Source of the DNA: KBS-96 sp964247975
GTDB taxonomy: Bacteria; Acidobacteriota; Terriglobia; Bryobacterales; Bryobacteraceae
NCBI GenBank assembly: GCA_964247975.1
Contig: CAXTWH010000004.1
Location: forward strand, 62,001 to 126,000
Reading direction: 5' to 3'
DNA length: 64,000 nt
Shown: in pieces, positions 33,433-41,637 of the stretch
How the letters are laid out: each line of letters begins with the position of its first letter
Position numbering within the stretch: position 1 is the stretch's first letter
The notes under the pieces: generated by a model
Seen by the model: only the letters and a program-made list of their open reading frames with translations
What the model was told of the DNA's origin: nothing
Databases searched by the model: none
Made by a program: the position numbers and the translations under genes

Positions 33433-34743
33433 TTACGGCTTGGCTTTCCGGTAGGCTTCGTCCAGCAGTTCCACCACATGCACCACGCGCTGCGCCTTGC
33501 CGTGCATTTCCACGCCCGCCCGCAGTTGCAGCAAACAGCCCGGGTTGGCAGTAGCCACAATTTCTGCTTTGGTGGAGTTAACTGCTTTCATTTTTTCATC
33601 AAGAATGCGCATAGCCATTTCGTTTTGCACGATGTTGTAGATGCCCGCGCTGCCGCAGCAGATATCCGCGCCCGGCATTTCACGAAACGTAATGCCGGGA
33701 ATGGAACGCAACAGTTGACGGGGGGCCGCTTTGATCTTTTGCCCGTGCAGCAGATGGCAGGAATCCTGATAAGTAACGGAATAATTGAGCGGGCCGAAGT
33801 TGGTGTTCAGTTTGATCGAAGTCAGGAATTCTGTGATGTCGCGCATCAGCGCGGAAAAACGCTTTGCTTTTTCAGCATAAGCTTCATCATGGTCGAGAAG
33901 CTCGCCGTATTCTTTCAACGTGGAGCCGCAGCCGGCTGCGTTCGTAATCACTGCATCGAAATTGCCGTCAACAATCGCATCAATATTCTGTTTTGCCAGT
34001 GCCGCCGCTTCGTTCTTCAAACCGGAATGCAGGTGAAGCGCGCCGCAGCAGTTCTGGCCGGGAGCAACCACCACCTCGCAGCCGTTCTTTTGCAGAACGC
34101 GAACGGTGGCCTCGTTTAAGCGGCAGAATGTCAGGTTAGCAATGCAGCCGGCCAAAAACGCCACTCGATAGCTTTTCTTGCCTTCTGCCGGAAAGGTAAC
34201 GCCGATCTGCGAAAAAAAGAAAGGAATCTCGATCGTCGGAGTCAGTGCTTCAATCCGGTCCAATCTGCCGAACAACTTCAGCAGGCCGGATGATCTGACA
34301 AACCGCTGTAACCCCGATGCCTGATAAAGATACAAACCCGCTCCTACGATCTGCAAAGCGGCTCGGGAAGGAAGCAGGTGGTTGAAGATGAACGTGCGAA
34401 ATAGGCGGGCAGCCGAACTTCTCTGGCGCTGCGCTTCGATTCCGGCCCGGGCTGCTTCAATCATGCGGCCATATGGCACACCGGACGGGCAAGCCGTTTC
34501 ACAGCCGCGGCAAGCCAGGCAGAGTTCCATGTGTTCCACGTAGCTCGCGTCAATCGCGCCGCCATTAGTGATGCGGATCATCTGCTGAATGCGCCCGCGC
34601 GGCGAATCCATTTCCACGCCCAAATCGCGATAAGTGGGGCAGGCATTCAGGCATAAGCCGCAATGCACGCATTTATCGAGATCGGATTGCGCGGGACCGG
34701 TACGGCCCAGCGATTCAGAAGCCAAGGTTTCAAATTCGGCCAT
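33433..34743 (-). CDS. glcF: Glycolate oxidase iron-sulfur subunit (GlcF type)
   Basis: The 436-residue protein has two [4Fe-4S] clusters near the N-terminus, CVHCGLCLNACPTY (25-38) and CLACRGCETACPSG, followed by two CCG domains with GCGSTLKEYGELLDHD, SCHLLHGQ and CCGSAGIYN. This is the electron-transfer subunit of glycolate (or D-lactate-like) oxidase. It overlaps glcE by 14 bases, so both are translated from one mRNA. It probably sits at the inner face of the membrane. The FAD catalytic subunit GlcD is not encoded in this window unless the adjacent FAD gene fills that role. Confidence 0.9.
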   Translation of the reverse strand: MAEFETLASESLGRTGPAQSDLDKCVHCGLCLNACPTYRDLGVEMDSPRGRIQQMIRITNGGAIDASYVEHMELCLACRGCETACPSGVPYGRMIEAARAGIEAQRQRSSAARLFRTFIFNHLLPSRAALQIVGAGLYLYQASGLQRFVRSSGLLKLFGRLDRIEALTPTIEIPFFFSQIGVTFPAEGKKSYRVAFLAGCIANLTFCRLNEATVRVLQKNGCEVVVAPGQNCCGALHLHSGLKNEAAALAKQNIDAIVDGNFDAVITNAAGCGSTLKEYGELLDHDEAYAEKAKRFSALMRDITEFLTSIKLNTNFGPLNYSVTYQDSCHLLHGQKIKAAPRQLLRSIPGITFREMPGADICCGSAGIYNIVQNEMAMRILDEKMKAVNSTKAEIVATANPGCLLQLRAGVEMHGKAQRVVHVVELLDEAYRKAKP

Positions 34744-35890
34744 ACAATCGTTTCGCGTTCAGCAGCTTGTCCTGGTCGAACATCTGCTTCACTCTTTCCA
34801 TCATGGCAAAAGCATGATGTTCCGCCGCGCTGCCGGAAGCAGACCAGAGTTTTTCCCTTTCACGAATGGGCAAAGGCGCATATTCCACCACGGCGGGCAA
34901 ACCTTGCTTTGCCACCTGCTGCCACCAGGGAAAAGCTTCGGGCCAGTTTGGAAAATAAAAGTAAGTGATTCCGTTTGCTGCGCGGGAAACAAAGGCGCTT
35001 CGGTCGTTGTGCGGCAGTTTTCCGATGTTCTGCAACGGAGTGGACACGCGAATGATTATTCCTTCGGCTTCCTGGTTTAAAAAGGCAGTGGGAAGTTCCT
35101 GCATCTGTTTCCAGAACGCAACTTCTTCGGTTCCGCGCAGCAGTTCGGCGTTGTTCAACTCCTGGCGGTAGCGGGCCAGCACGCGATCAGCTCCTGCGGC
35201 CCTGATCGCCAGTACATAACCGCGCCGGGAAAAGCGCGACGAAACTTCCGGCGAAAGCAGATCAAGCGTCATCGGCTGCAGAACACTTTCCAAAATCTGA
35301 TTTCTTTTCTCAATCGCGTTTTCCAGTTTCGGGAATTGATAAAAAAACGTGTTCGTTGCCGCAGGCAGAGAATGAAGGCGAAAGTTTACGCTGGTAATCA
35401 CTGCCAGTGTTCCCAGGCTGCCGATCATGATTTTGGCCATGTCAAGGCCAGCCACGTTCTTGACCACCATGCCGCCGGTGCGGATCAGTTTCCCTGCAAG
35501 CGTGGCAAACTCCATGCCAATCACCAGATCCCGGGCAGTGCCGTAAGCGCAACGCAGGGAGCCGCTACCGTTGGTGGCAATCACGCCGCCTACAGTCGCA
35601 TTATCAGAAAACGGCGGATCAAGCGCGATCATTTGCCCATGTTGCGCAAGTCTCGCTTGCAGTTCGGCAAAACGCAGACCGGCTCCAACGCTAATTGTCA
35701 GATCGTTCGGCTCATAATCCAGAACCTGGCTCAGTTTGGCGGTTGATACTTTGCAAGCTGTTTCCATCACCGGGCCGCCTGCCAGCAGTTTGCTGTTATT
35801 GCCCGCTACGGTGATTGCCTGATGTTGGGAACTGTGCGAACGCAGAACTTCGGCTAGTTCTTGCGCGGTAGCGGGTGCAACGTGGGACAT
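34730..35890 (-). CDS. glcE: FAD-binding oxidoreductase, GlcE type
   Basis: The 386-residue protein has a PCMH-type FAD-binding domain with ISVGAGLRFAELQARLAQHG, DPPFSDNATVGGVIATNGSG and GMVVKNVAGLDMAKIMIGSLG, and a compact C-terminal cap. The length fits GlcE, the smaller flavoprotein of glycolate oxidase, rather than the roughly 480-residue GlcD. I start at the ATG at 35888-35890; the frame runs back to 36022 through the end of queE but lacks family similarity there. queE is 44 bases upstream. Without GlcD the true substrate, glycolate or another 2-hydroxy acid, remains open. Confidence 0.85.
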   Translation of the reverse strand: MSHVAPATAQELAEVLRSHSSQHQAITVAGNNSKLLAGGPVMETACKVSTAKLSQVLDYEPNDLTISVGAGLRFAELQARLAQHGQMIALDPPFSDNATVGGVIATNGSGSLRCAYGTARDLVIGMEFATLAGKLIRTGGMVVKNVAGLDMAKIMIGSLGTLAVITSVNFRLHSLPAATNTFFYQFPKLENAIEKRNQILESVLQPMTLDLLSPEVSSRFSRRGYVLAIRAAGADRVLARYRQELNNAELLRGTEEVAFWKQMQELPTAFLNQEAEGIIIRVSTPLQNIGKLPHNDRSAFVSRAANGITYFYFPNWPEAFPWWQQVAKQGLPAVVEYAPLPIREREKLWSASGSAAEHHAFAMMERVKQMFDQDKLLNAKRLYGRI

Positions 35891-35934
35891 CAACTGGTTT
35901 ATTGTCTCCAACTTCTTTTTATCGGAAGCAATCC

Positions 35935-36618
35935 CTACACTCCCCGGCGCGCGCCCCAAAGATCCACATGCAGACGCGGACTGAACCGGTAAGCGCGCTC
36001 CTTGCAGATTTCTACCAGCCATTGGCCTCGCTCCCGTAGCGTGTCGCTGTCCGTGCCTTCCGCCATCAGGATGATTGCGGCTGGACTAATTCCAAGATCC
36101 TTTTCTAATGTTTGAATTTCGACCAAATCAACAGGATCCGTCACGACGAATTTGAACTGGTGAACAAACGAAGCCATTAAACGGCGCAGCACATCCGGTT
36201 GATAGCGTAGCCGTTCATGCTGCGCCGCCCAGCGGCCTTCCTCACGGGTTAGTGGAACGGAGTTGCTGAGTTTTGGGCTAATGCTCATCAGGTCGCAGTG
36301 AACCGGCTGAAACACGGTTCCGGCGGTTTCAATTGTGATGTGCATTCCTTCGTTGTGCAAGTGATTCGTTAACGAAACGATCTCCGGCGCAATCATCGGC
36401 TCGCCGCCGGTTACAACCGCGTGCGCAGCTTTATAATTTCTGACGCAAGCAAGAATTCGTTCTAAATCGTAGCTGCTGCCTTCCGGCTGCCAAGACGTAT
36501 AGGGCGTGTCGCACCACACGCAGCGCAGGTTGCAGCCGCTGGTGCGAATGAACACGGAAGGAACGCCGAGAAGCGATCCTTCTCCTTGCACGGAATAAAA
36601 AATTTCGGAGATTTTCAC
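35935..36618 (-). CDS. queE: 7-carboxy-7-deazaguanine synthase
   Basis: QueE is a radical SAM enzyme that contracts 6-carboxytetrahydropterin to the deazapurine base, an early step of the queuosine pathway. The 227-residue protein opens with ISEIFYSVQGEGSLLGVPSVFIR and has the C29-x3-C33-x2-C36 cluster (CNLRCVWC), a VVTGGEPM SAM motif and HITIETAGT. Two residues, D/T around CDTPYTSW, fit the magnesium-dependent form. The second queuosine gene in the window, queF, is 24 kb away. It is divergently oriented from nothing nearby: the LpxL-like gene lies 55 bases upstream on the same strand. Confidence 0.93.
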   Translation of the reverse strand: MKISEIFYSVQGEGSLLGVPSVFIRTSGCNLRCVWCDTPYTSWQPEGSSYDLERILACVRNYKAAHAVVTGGEPMIAPEIVSLTNHLHNEGMHITIETAGTVFQPVHCDLMSISPKLSNSVPLTREEGRWAAQHERLRYQPDVLRRLMASFVHQFKFVVTDPVDLVEIQTLEKDLGISPAAIILMAEGTDSDTLRERGQWLVEICKERAYRFSPRLHVDLWGARRGV

Positions 36619-36673
36619 AAATTTTACAGCAAACGGCAGACTTTCTTTCAGTATGGCACCAGGAATAGTGCTC

Positions 36674-37576
36674 TTAGTAAAGCGGCGGTTCGCCGGGAGG
36701 TCGGGTCTTCCAACGGCGGTGAATCCAAAGCCATTGGTCGGGATATTGACGGATCAACTGTTCAAACTGGCTATGAATCTTTTGCGTATCGGCTTGCGTG
36801 TTGCCGTCCATCGGGATTTCCGGGTAAAAACGCAGCACATATTTTTTTATCGATTGCTCCCAAAATGCAAAACCCGGCACCACCGCCGCGCCTGTGCGGG
36901 CCGCTAACTTTGCAAATGCCGATCCCGCGCAGGCTCGGAGGCCGAAAAATTTTACGAAAACGCCTTCTTCGAGGCTGGTGTTCTGATCAATCAGTATTCC
37001 TACAGCCTGGTTATTCTTAAGTGCCCGCACTACCGAAAGCGCCGATTCTTTTTTCACAATCAGCTTGTTCCCGGATAACTGCCGCCGGGCTTCCACCAGA
37101 TGATCCACTAACGGATTATCCAAAGGCCGCACCATTACATTCATCGGTTCCGTCATCAAGGCGTGGGTAAAAGCGCTCAGCTCCCAATTGCCCAGGTGGG
37201 CGGTGGCGATCAATAGTCCTCGTCCTTTGGCTTTCGCGTTCTGGTAGTGTTCTAAACCTTCGTAGCGAATCCATTGGTTGACATTGTTTCGGTTAATATC
37301 GGGAAATTTGGCGAAAGAAACCAGCAGCCGCGCAATACTTTCAAAAACGCCGTCTACAATTTCCGCCCGCTCCGTGGCATCAATTTCCGGCATTGCCAGT
37401 TGTAGATTTCGGTCAGCTACGCGCGCCAGCTTGGGAACGGAAGCGTCGAGTAAAGCGACGCACGCCTGCGCCGTTGAAAGGGCAAGACTACGCGGCAGAA
37501 GGCGAAGACAACCTAACAACAGCGAGATGACAATAAACTCTAGCCGGACAGCAAAGGAGTCTTTCGATTTTGCCAA
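36674..37576 (-). CDS. LpxL/HtrB-type lipid A acyltransferase-like protein
   Basis: The 300-residue protein is a lysophospholipid/lipid A acyltransferase. It has one N-terminal membrane helix (about 12-28) and the catalytic HX4E motif H127-LGNW-E132 in ATAHLGNWELSAF, followed by the block VMVRPLDNPLVD and GILIDQNTSLEEGVFVKFFG. LpxL-type enzymes add secondary acyl chains to lipid A; Acidobacteria and other phyla use relatives on other lipids. Its presence argues for a Gram-negative envelope. The gene follows mnmA by 17 bases. Confidence 0.88.
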   Translation of the reverse strand: MAKSKDSFAVRLEFIVISLLLGCLRLLPRSLALSTAQACVALLDASVPKLARVADRNLQLAMPEIDATERAEIVDGVFESIARLLVSFAKFPDINRNNVNQWIRYEGLEHYQNAKAKGRGLLIATAHLGNWELSAFTHALMTEPMNVMVRPLDNPLVDHLVEARRQLSGNKLIVKKESALSVVRALKNNQAVGILIDQNTSLEEGVFVKFFGLRACAGSAFAKLAARTGAAVVPGFAFWEQSIKKYVLRFYPEIPMDGNTQADTQKIHSQFEQLIRQYPDQWLWIHRRWKTRPPGEPPLY

Positions 37577-37593
37577 ACAGCGTCCCTGAGGAT

Positions 37594-38715
37594 CTATTCG
37601 ATCCAGCCGCCCCCTAGCACCAGATCGCCATCGTAAAACACTGCTGCCTGTCCCGGCGTTACGGCTCGCTGCGATTCATCAAACCGGACCAAGACCCGCG
37701 TTTCCTGTTCGGTGGGAATCAGGGTGGCCGGCGCAGCCACATGCTTGTTGCGGATTTTAACCTGCGCCCTGCGTTCTTGTTGCAACGGTCCCATGGAAAG
37801 CCAGTTCACATTGCGCGCCGCCAGCGAGGAACGAGCCAACGCGTCATTTCTCCCGACAATCACCTGCTGCGTCGCGGGATTGGTTTCAATCACGTAAAGC
37901 GGCTCACGGGCTGAGATTCGCAATCCTCGCCGCTGCCCCACCGTGAAGTGATGCGTTCCTTCATGGCGGCCGATTACTTCTCCCTCAGTGGACACAATGT
38001 CGCCTTCCGTGCGATCAGGTTCTTTTCCTTGTTCGCGGAAGTAAGCGTCAATAAAAGCCGCGTAATCGCCATTGGGAACGAAGCAGATTTCCTGGCTGTC
38101 CGTTTTATGCGCCACCGGCAATTGAAGTTCTTGGGCCAGAAAACGTACGTCAGTTTTCACCATGCCGCCTAAAGGAAACAAGGTGCGAGCCAGTTGGCTC
38201 TGCGTCAACCCCCAAAGGAAATAAGTCTGGTCTTTCGCTGCATCCAGGCTGCGCCGCATTTCATAGCGTCCGCTGGCCTGGTTGAAACAAACCTGCGCGT
38301 AGTGGCCGGTAGCTATTTTTTCCGCGCCGATGCCGTCAGCCATTTCCAGAAACTGATCGAATTTGATGAAGTTATTGCAGAGCGTACACGGAACGGGCGT
38401 TCGCCCTTCAAGGTAATCGCGCACAAACGGCTGCACCACTTGTTCTTCGAAGCGCTGCTCAAAATTTACGACGTAGTAGGGAATGCCGAGCAGGGAAGCC
38501 ACATGGCGGGCATCGTAAACATCATCCAGCGAACAGCACCGGCCGCCGTTTGGGGATTCGCTCAGTAATTCCGGCAGTCGCCGCTGATTCCATAACTGCA
38601 TGGTCATGCCGACTACGGTTTTGCCTTCGCGCTGGAGCAGTCCGGCCACCACGGAACTGTCAACGCCGCCGGACATGGCAACCGCAATCGGCTTTGGTGA
38701 ATCAAGCATGGACAT
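37594..38715 (-). CDS. mnmA: tRNA-specific 2-thiouridylase MnmA
   Basis: MnmA adds sulfur to U34 of tRNA Lys, Glu and Gln. The 373-residue protein has the ATP-pyrophosphatase PP-loop IAVAMSGGVDSSVVAG, C113 in PCTLCNNFIKF (nucleophile) with a second active cysteine in DSQEICFVPNG, GHYAQ, and the C-terminal beta-barrel with HHFTVGQRRGL. It directly follows a cysteine desulfurase, the sulfur source, with a 14-base overlap, so the two should be made together. The start is ATG 38713-38715 (preceded by AGGAATTT) or ATG 38707-38709; the open frame to 38775 lies inside nifS. Confidence 0.96.
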   Translation of the reverse strand: MSMLDSPKPIAVAMSGGVDSSVVAGLLQREGKTVVGMTMQLWNQRRLPELLSESPNGGRCCSLDDVYDARHVASLLGIPYYVVNFEQRFEEQVVQPFVRDYLEGRTPVPCTLCNNFIKFDQFLEMADGIGAEKIATGHYAQVCFNQASGRYEMRRSLDAAKDQTYFLWGLTQSQLARTLFPLGGMVKTDVRFLAQELQLPVAHKTDSQEICFVPNGDYAAFIDAYFREQGKEPDRTEGDIVSTEGEVIGRHEGTHHFTVGQRRGLRISAREPLYVIETNPATQQVIVGRNDALARSSLAARNVNWLSMGPLQQERRAQVKIRNKHVAAPATLIPTEQETRVLVRFDESQRAVTPGQAAVFYDGDLVLGGGWIE

Positions 38716-39898
38716 AAATTCCTGGTGTAGGCTGCGTTTTCCGGGCAGTGGCGCGAAGCTGCTGAACGGAAGCAATCACCGCCCCAGCCAGCTTGTCAGC
38801 CTCTTCGATGGTGTTGGTCAGCCCGAAAGAAAACCGTACGCAGCGCCGTGCTTGTTCGCGGGAACGCCCCATTGCTAATAGCACATGCGACGGCTCCACC
38901 GCTCCGCTGGAACAAGCCGCCCCGGTAGACACCGCAAAGCCTTTTAAATCAAGCGAGATGACCAGCGCTTCGCCTTCCACGCCGTTGAAGAATAAATTAC
39001 TGGTGTTCGGAAGCCGGGCGGAAACAGAACCGTTTACCTCGACACCGGAAAGTTCGTTCAGCATTCGATTTTCGAAGCAGTTCCGCATTTCTGCCAATTG
39101 GATAAATCCGGCCTCGTTCTGCGCCAACTCCCATCCTTTGCGAAAAGCCGCCGCTCCCGCCGGGTTTTCGGTTCCGGCGCGGCGCTCCCGCTCATGTTTA
39201 CCGCCAAACTGAACGCCCTTCAACGGAACTCCTTTTCGCGCAAACAAGGCACCTATCCCTTTCGGCCCGTACAATTTATGCGCACTGACCGAATACAGGT
39301 CCACGCCCAGATCCATCATGTTTACCGGAATTCGGCCCGGAGCCTGTACGCCGTCAGAATGAAAATACACCGGCTGCCCGTTTTTGCGAGCCGCTTGCAC
39401 AATAGCCGCGATCTGCTTCAACGGTTGTATTGTTCCCACCTCGTTGTTGGCGTGCATCACGCTCACCAGCACCGTTTCCGGACGCAGTTGCCGTTGTATT
39501 TCTTCAGAATCAATCAAGCCGTTGTGATCCACCGGCAGGTAAGTAACGGCTACGCCTTCCCGTTCCAGTTGGCGGCAGGTTTCGAGCACCGCCGGGTGTT
39601 CAATGATGCTGGTGAGGACATGTTTTTTCGTAACCGGAACATTTCGCACCAAACCCAGAACAGCCAGATTGTCTGCTTCGGTGCCGCCGCTTGTAAACAC
39701 AATTTCCGGGGCCGTCGCTCCTAAAAACAAAGCTATTCCGCGCCGCGCGGCTTCCATCACCTGACGCGCTTGCTGGCCTTCCTGATGAATGCTTGATGGG
39801 TTGCCGCCGGCAAGCTGAAGCGTTTCCGCAAACACTTGCGCTGCTTCCGGCGTCAAGGGGGTGCCTGCATTGTGATCAAAATAAAATCGCTTCAACAT
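38702..39898 (-). CDS. Cysteine desulfurase, NifS/IscS type
   Basis: The 398-residue PLP enzyme mobilises sulfur from cysteine. It has FYFDHNAGTPLTPEAA, a GTEADNLAVLG phosphate loop, MHANNEVGTIQP, the PLP lysine in YSVSAHKLYGPKGIGAL, and the sulfur-carrying cysteine in AACSSGAVEPSHVLLAMG. The order nifS-mnmA suggests it acts mainly as the sulfur donor for tRNA 2-thiolation, and perhaps for Fe-S clusters as well. The start is the ATG at 39896-39898; a TTG three codons upstream is less likely. It heads the long minus-strand run and is divergent from the SAM-cleaving enzyme gene. Confidence 0.95.
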   Translation of the reverse strand: MLKRFYFDHNAGTPLTPEAAQVFAETLQLAGGNPSSIHQEGQQARQVMEAARRGIALFLGATAPEIVFTSGGTEADNLAVLGLVRNVPVTKKHVLTSIIEHPAVLETCRQLEREGVAVTYLPVDHNGLIDSEEIQRQLRPETVLVSVMHANNEVGTIQPLKQIAAIVQAARKNGQPVYFHSDGVQAPGRIPVNMMDLGVDLYSVSAHKLYGPKGIGALFARKGVPLKGVQFGGKHERERRAGTENPAGAAAFRKGWELAQNEAGFIQLAEMRNCFENRMLNELSGVEVNGSVSARLPNTSNLFFNGVEGEALVISLDLKGFAVSTGAACSSGAVEPSHVLLAMGRSREQARRCVRFSFGLTNTIEEADKLAGAVIASVQQLRATARKTQPTPGIYVHA

Positions 39899-39983
39899 GG
39901 GAATCAATCAAACCGGGCAGGGAACCGAAGCCGAAACCAGGTTGGCGAACGTAAACGGGAACCTGCTTTAATTTTAACAAGCT

Positions 39984-40790
39984 ATGTCCAATGCGAAGCA
40001 AAGGCCTGTAATTACTCTCACCACTGATTTTGGAACTGCCGATCATTATGTCGGCACCATGAAATGCGTTATTGCCGGTATCTGCCCCGAAGCGCATATT
40101 ATTGACATTACTCATGAGCTTGCGCCGGCGGATCTGCATGGCGCTGCTTACACTGTGAGCCAGCCGGCTTTGTTCAGTCCGCCGGGAACGATTCACGTGG
40201 TGGTGGTCGACCCAGGCGTAGGCACATCGCGTCGCGGCATTGCCTTGCAGCACAACCATCAGGTATTTGTCGCGCCCGATAACGGCATTCTCAGTTTGAT
40301 TGCTCCCGCGCATACGAAAATGCCGGTTCGGGAGTTGAAAAATCCGCAGTTATGGCTGCCGTCGCCGTCAGCTACATTTCACGGCAGGGATTTGTTTGCT
40401 CCGGCGGCGGCGCAACTGGCCGCCCAGTTGGTTGCCTGGGAAGCGCTTGGCCCGGAAGTGCACGATTGGGTGCTGCTGCCTGATCTCACGCCGACGCTCG
40501 AAAAGCCGGGGAAATGGCGCGGCATTGCCTTAAGCGTGGACCGGTTCGGAAACATCATCACCAACCTGCCGTCTACGCTTGCTCCGCTCGCTTACACGCC
40601 GTTTGCGCTGCAGGCTAATGCGGTTGCCGTACAACGGCATTGCAACACTTTTGCCGATTCCCATTCGGCTGATCCTTTCGTGTACAACGGCAGTTCCGGT
40701 TATTTTGAAGTGGGAATCAATGGCGGAAGCGCGGCGAATACGTTAGGCATCCAAACGGGCGATCCCATCATCCTTGAACTAAATGCCTGA
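39984..40790 (+). CDS. S-adenosylmethionine hydroxide adenosyltransferase (DUF62 family)
   Basis: The 268-residue protein has all family blocks: LTTDFGTADHYVGTMK, ITHELAPADLHGAAY, HVVVVDPGVGTSRRG, VAPDNGILSL, TFHGRDLFAPAAAQLA, VDRFGNIITN and SSGYFEVGINGGSAANTLG. Characterised members split SAM with water (or hydroxide) into adenosine and methionine; relatives are the fluorinase and chlorinase. The halogenase-specific insertion is absent, so hydrolysis is the better call. It overlaps mutM by 8 bases. The physiological purpose of SAM hydrolysis is not settled. Confidence 0.9.
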   Translation: MSNAKQRPVITLTTDFGTADHYVGTMKCVIAGICPEAHIIDITHELAPADLHGAAYTVSQPALFSPPGTIHVVVVDPGVGTSRRGIALQHNHQVFVAPDNGILSLIAPAHTKMPVRELKNPQLWLPSPSATFHGRDLFAPAAAQLAAQLVAWEALGPEVHDWVLLPDLTPTLEKPGKWRGIALSVDRFGNIITNLPSTLAPLAYTPFALQANAVAVQRHCNTFADSHSADPFVYNGSSGYFEVGINGGSAANTLGIQTGDPIILELNA

Positions 40791-41598
40791 ACTTCCTGAA
40801 GTGGAAGCAGTGACCCGCGCCTTGCGCGAGGACGGATTGCCCAACGCCTTTTTACAAGAAGCACGGATGGAACGGCCCTTGGTAACTCGTCCCCAGGACC
40901 CGTTGGAAGTGGAAGCACTGACGAGCCGAGTGACGGTTCTCGCGGTCCGCCGACGAGCTAAAAACATTCTGATTGATTTATCGAATGAACATACGCTGCG
41001 CATTCATCTGCGTATGACCGGCGATGTGTCGATCAAAACCGAGCCTTACGATGCGCCGCGCACGTTGCGTGCCCAATGGACCATCCATCCTGACCGCTGT
41101 TTGGTGTTCGTTGATCCGCGCGCGCTGGGACGTATTCACGTGCACAAAACCAGTGAAGTCAGCAAGGTTTTGGGAAAATTAGGCCCGGAACCATTGAGCG
41201 AGGAGTTCACGAAAGAGCGATTCCTCGCCATTGCGCGTTCTTCGCGGCTGCCGGCCAAATTGTTCTTAATGGACCAGAACAAGATTGCGGGTTTAGGAAA
41301 CATTTATGCCGCGGAAGTACTATTTCGAGCTGGGATTTCACCGCAGAAAGCCATTGCTAGTCTTAGTACCGCAAGATTGATCCGGCTCTGGAGCGTGATT
41401 CGGGAAACACTTCAAATCGCGGTACACTCGATCTATAACGCGTATCGAAGTCCGGGTGGTTATCGCCAGCATCGGGACGATTTTCACCGCATGGTTTACG
41501 GGCGCAAAGGAGAAGGGTGCATTCGCTGCGGCCGCCCCATTCGGAAAGAAGAGCAGGGGGGCCGTTCCACGTATTTCTGCGCCCACTGCCAACGGTAA
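40783..41598 (+). CDS. mutM: Formamidopyrimidine-DNA glycosylase
   Basis: Fpg excises 8-oxoguanine and ring-opened purines and nicks the abasic site. The 271-residue protein begins MPELPEVE (P2 is the Schiff-base nucleophile, E3 the acid), has the lysine in RRRAKNILIDL, the DNA-intercalation stretch IHLRMTGDV, the H2TH segment MDQNKIAGLGNIYAAEVLFRAG, and the C-terminal zinc finger CIRCGRPI...CAHCQR. Length is typical. Its start overlaps the SAM-cleaving enzyme gene by 8 bases, and the methyltransferase/MTHFR gene follows after 39 bases, suggesting one transcript. Confidence 0.95.
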   Translation: MPELPEVEAVTRALREDGLPNAFLQEARMERPLVTRPQDPLEVEALTSRVTVLAVRRRAKNILIDLSNEHTLRIHLRMTGDVSIKTEPYDAPRTLRAQWTIHPDRCLVFVDPRALGRIHVHKTSEVSKVLGKLGPEPLSEEFTKERFLAIARSSRLPAKLFLMDQNKIAGLGNIYAAEVLFRAGISPQKAIASLSTARLIRLWSVIRETLQIAVHSIYNAYRSPGGYRQHRDDFHRMVYGRKGEGCIRCGRPIRKEEQGGRSTYFCAHCQR

Positions 41599-41637
41599 CG
41601 GCGGTAAGTCAAGTTTGTGAAGCGATGATTTAAAAAA

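Noticed and set aside
33478..34119. Plus-strand open frame of 213 codons opposite glcF
   Set aside because: It is antisense to iron-sulfur and CCG motifs that are clearly coding on the minus strand.
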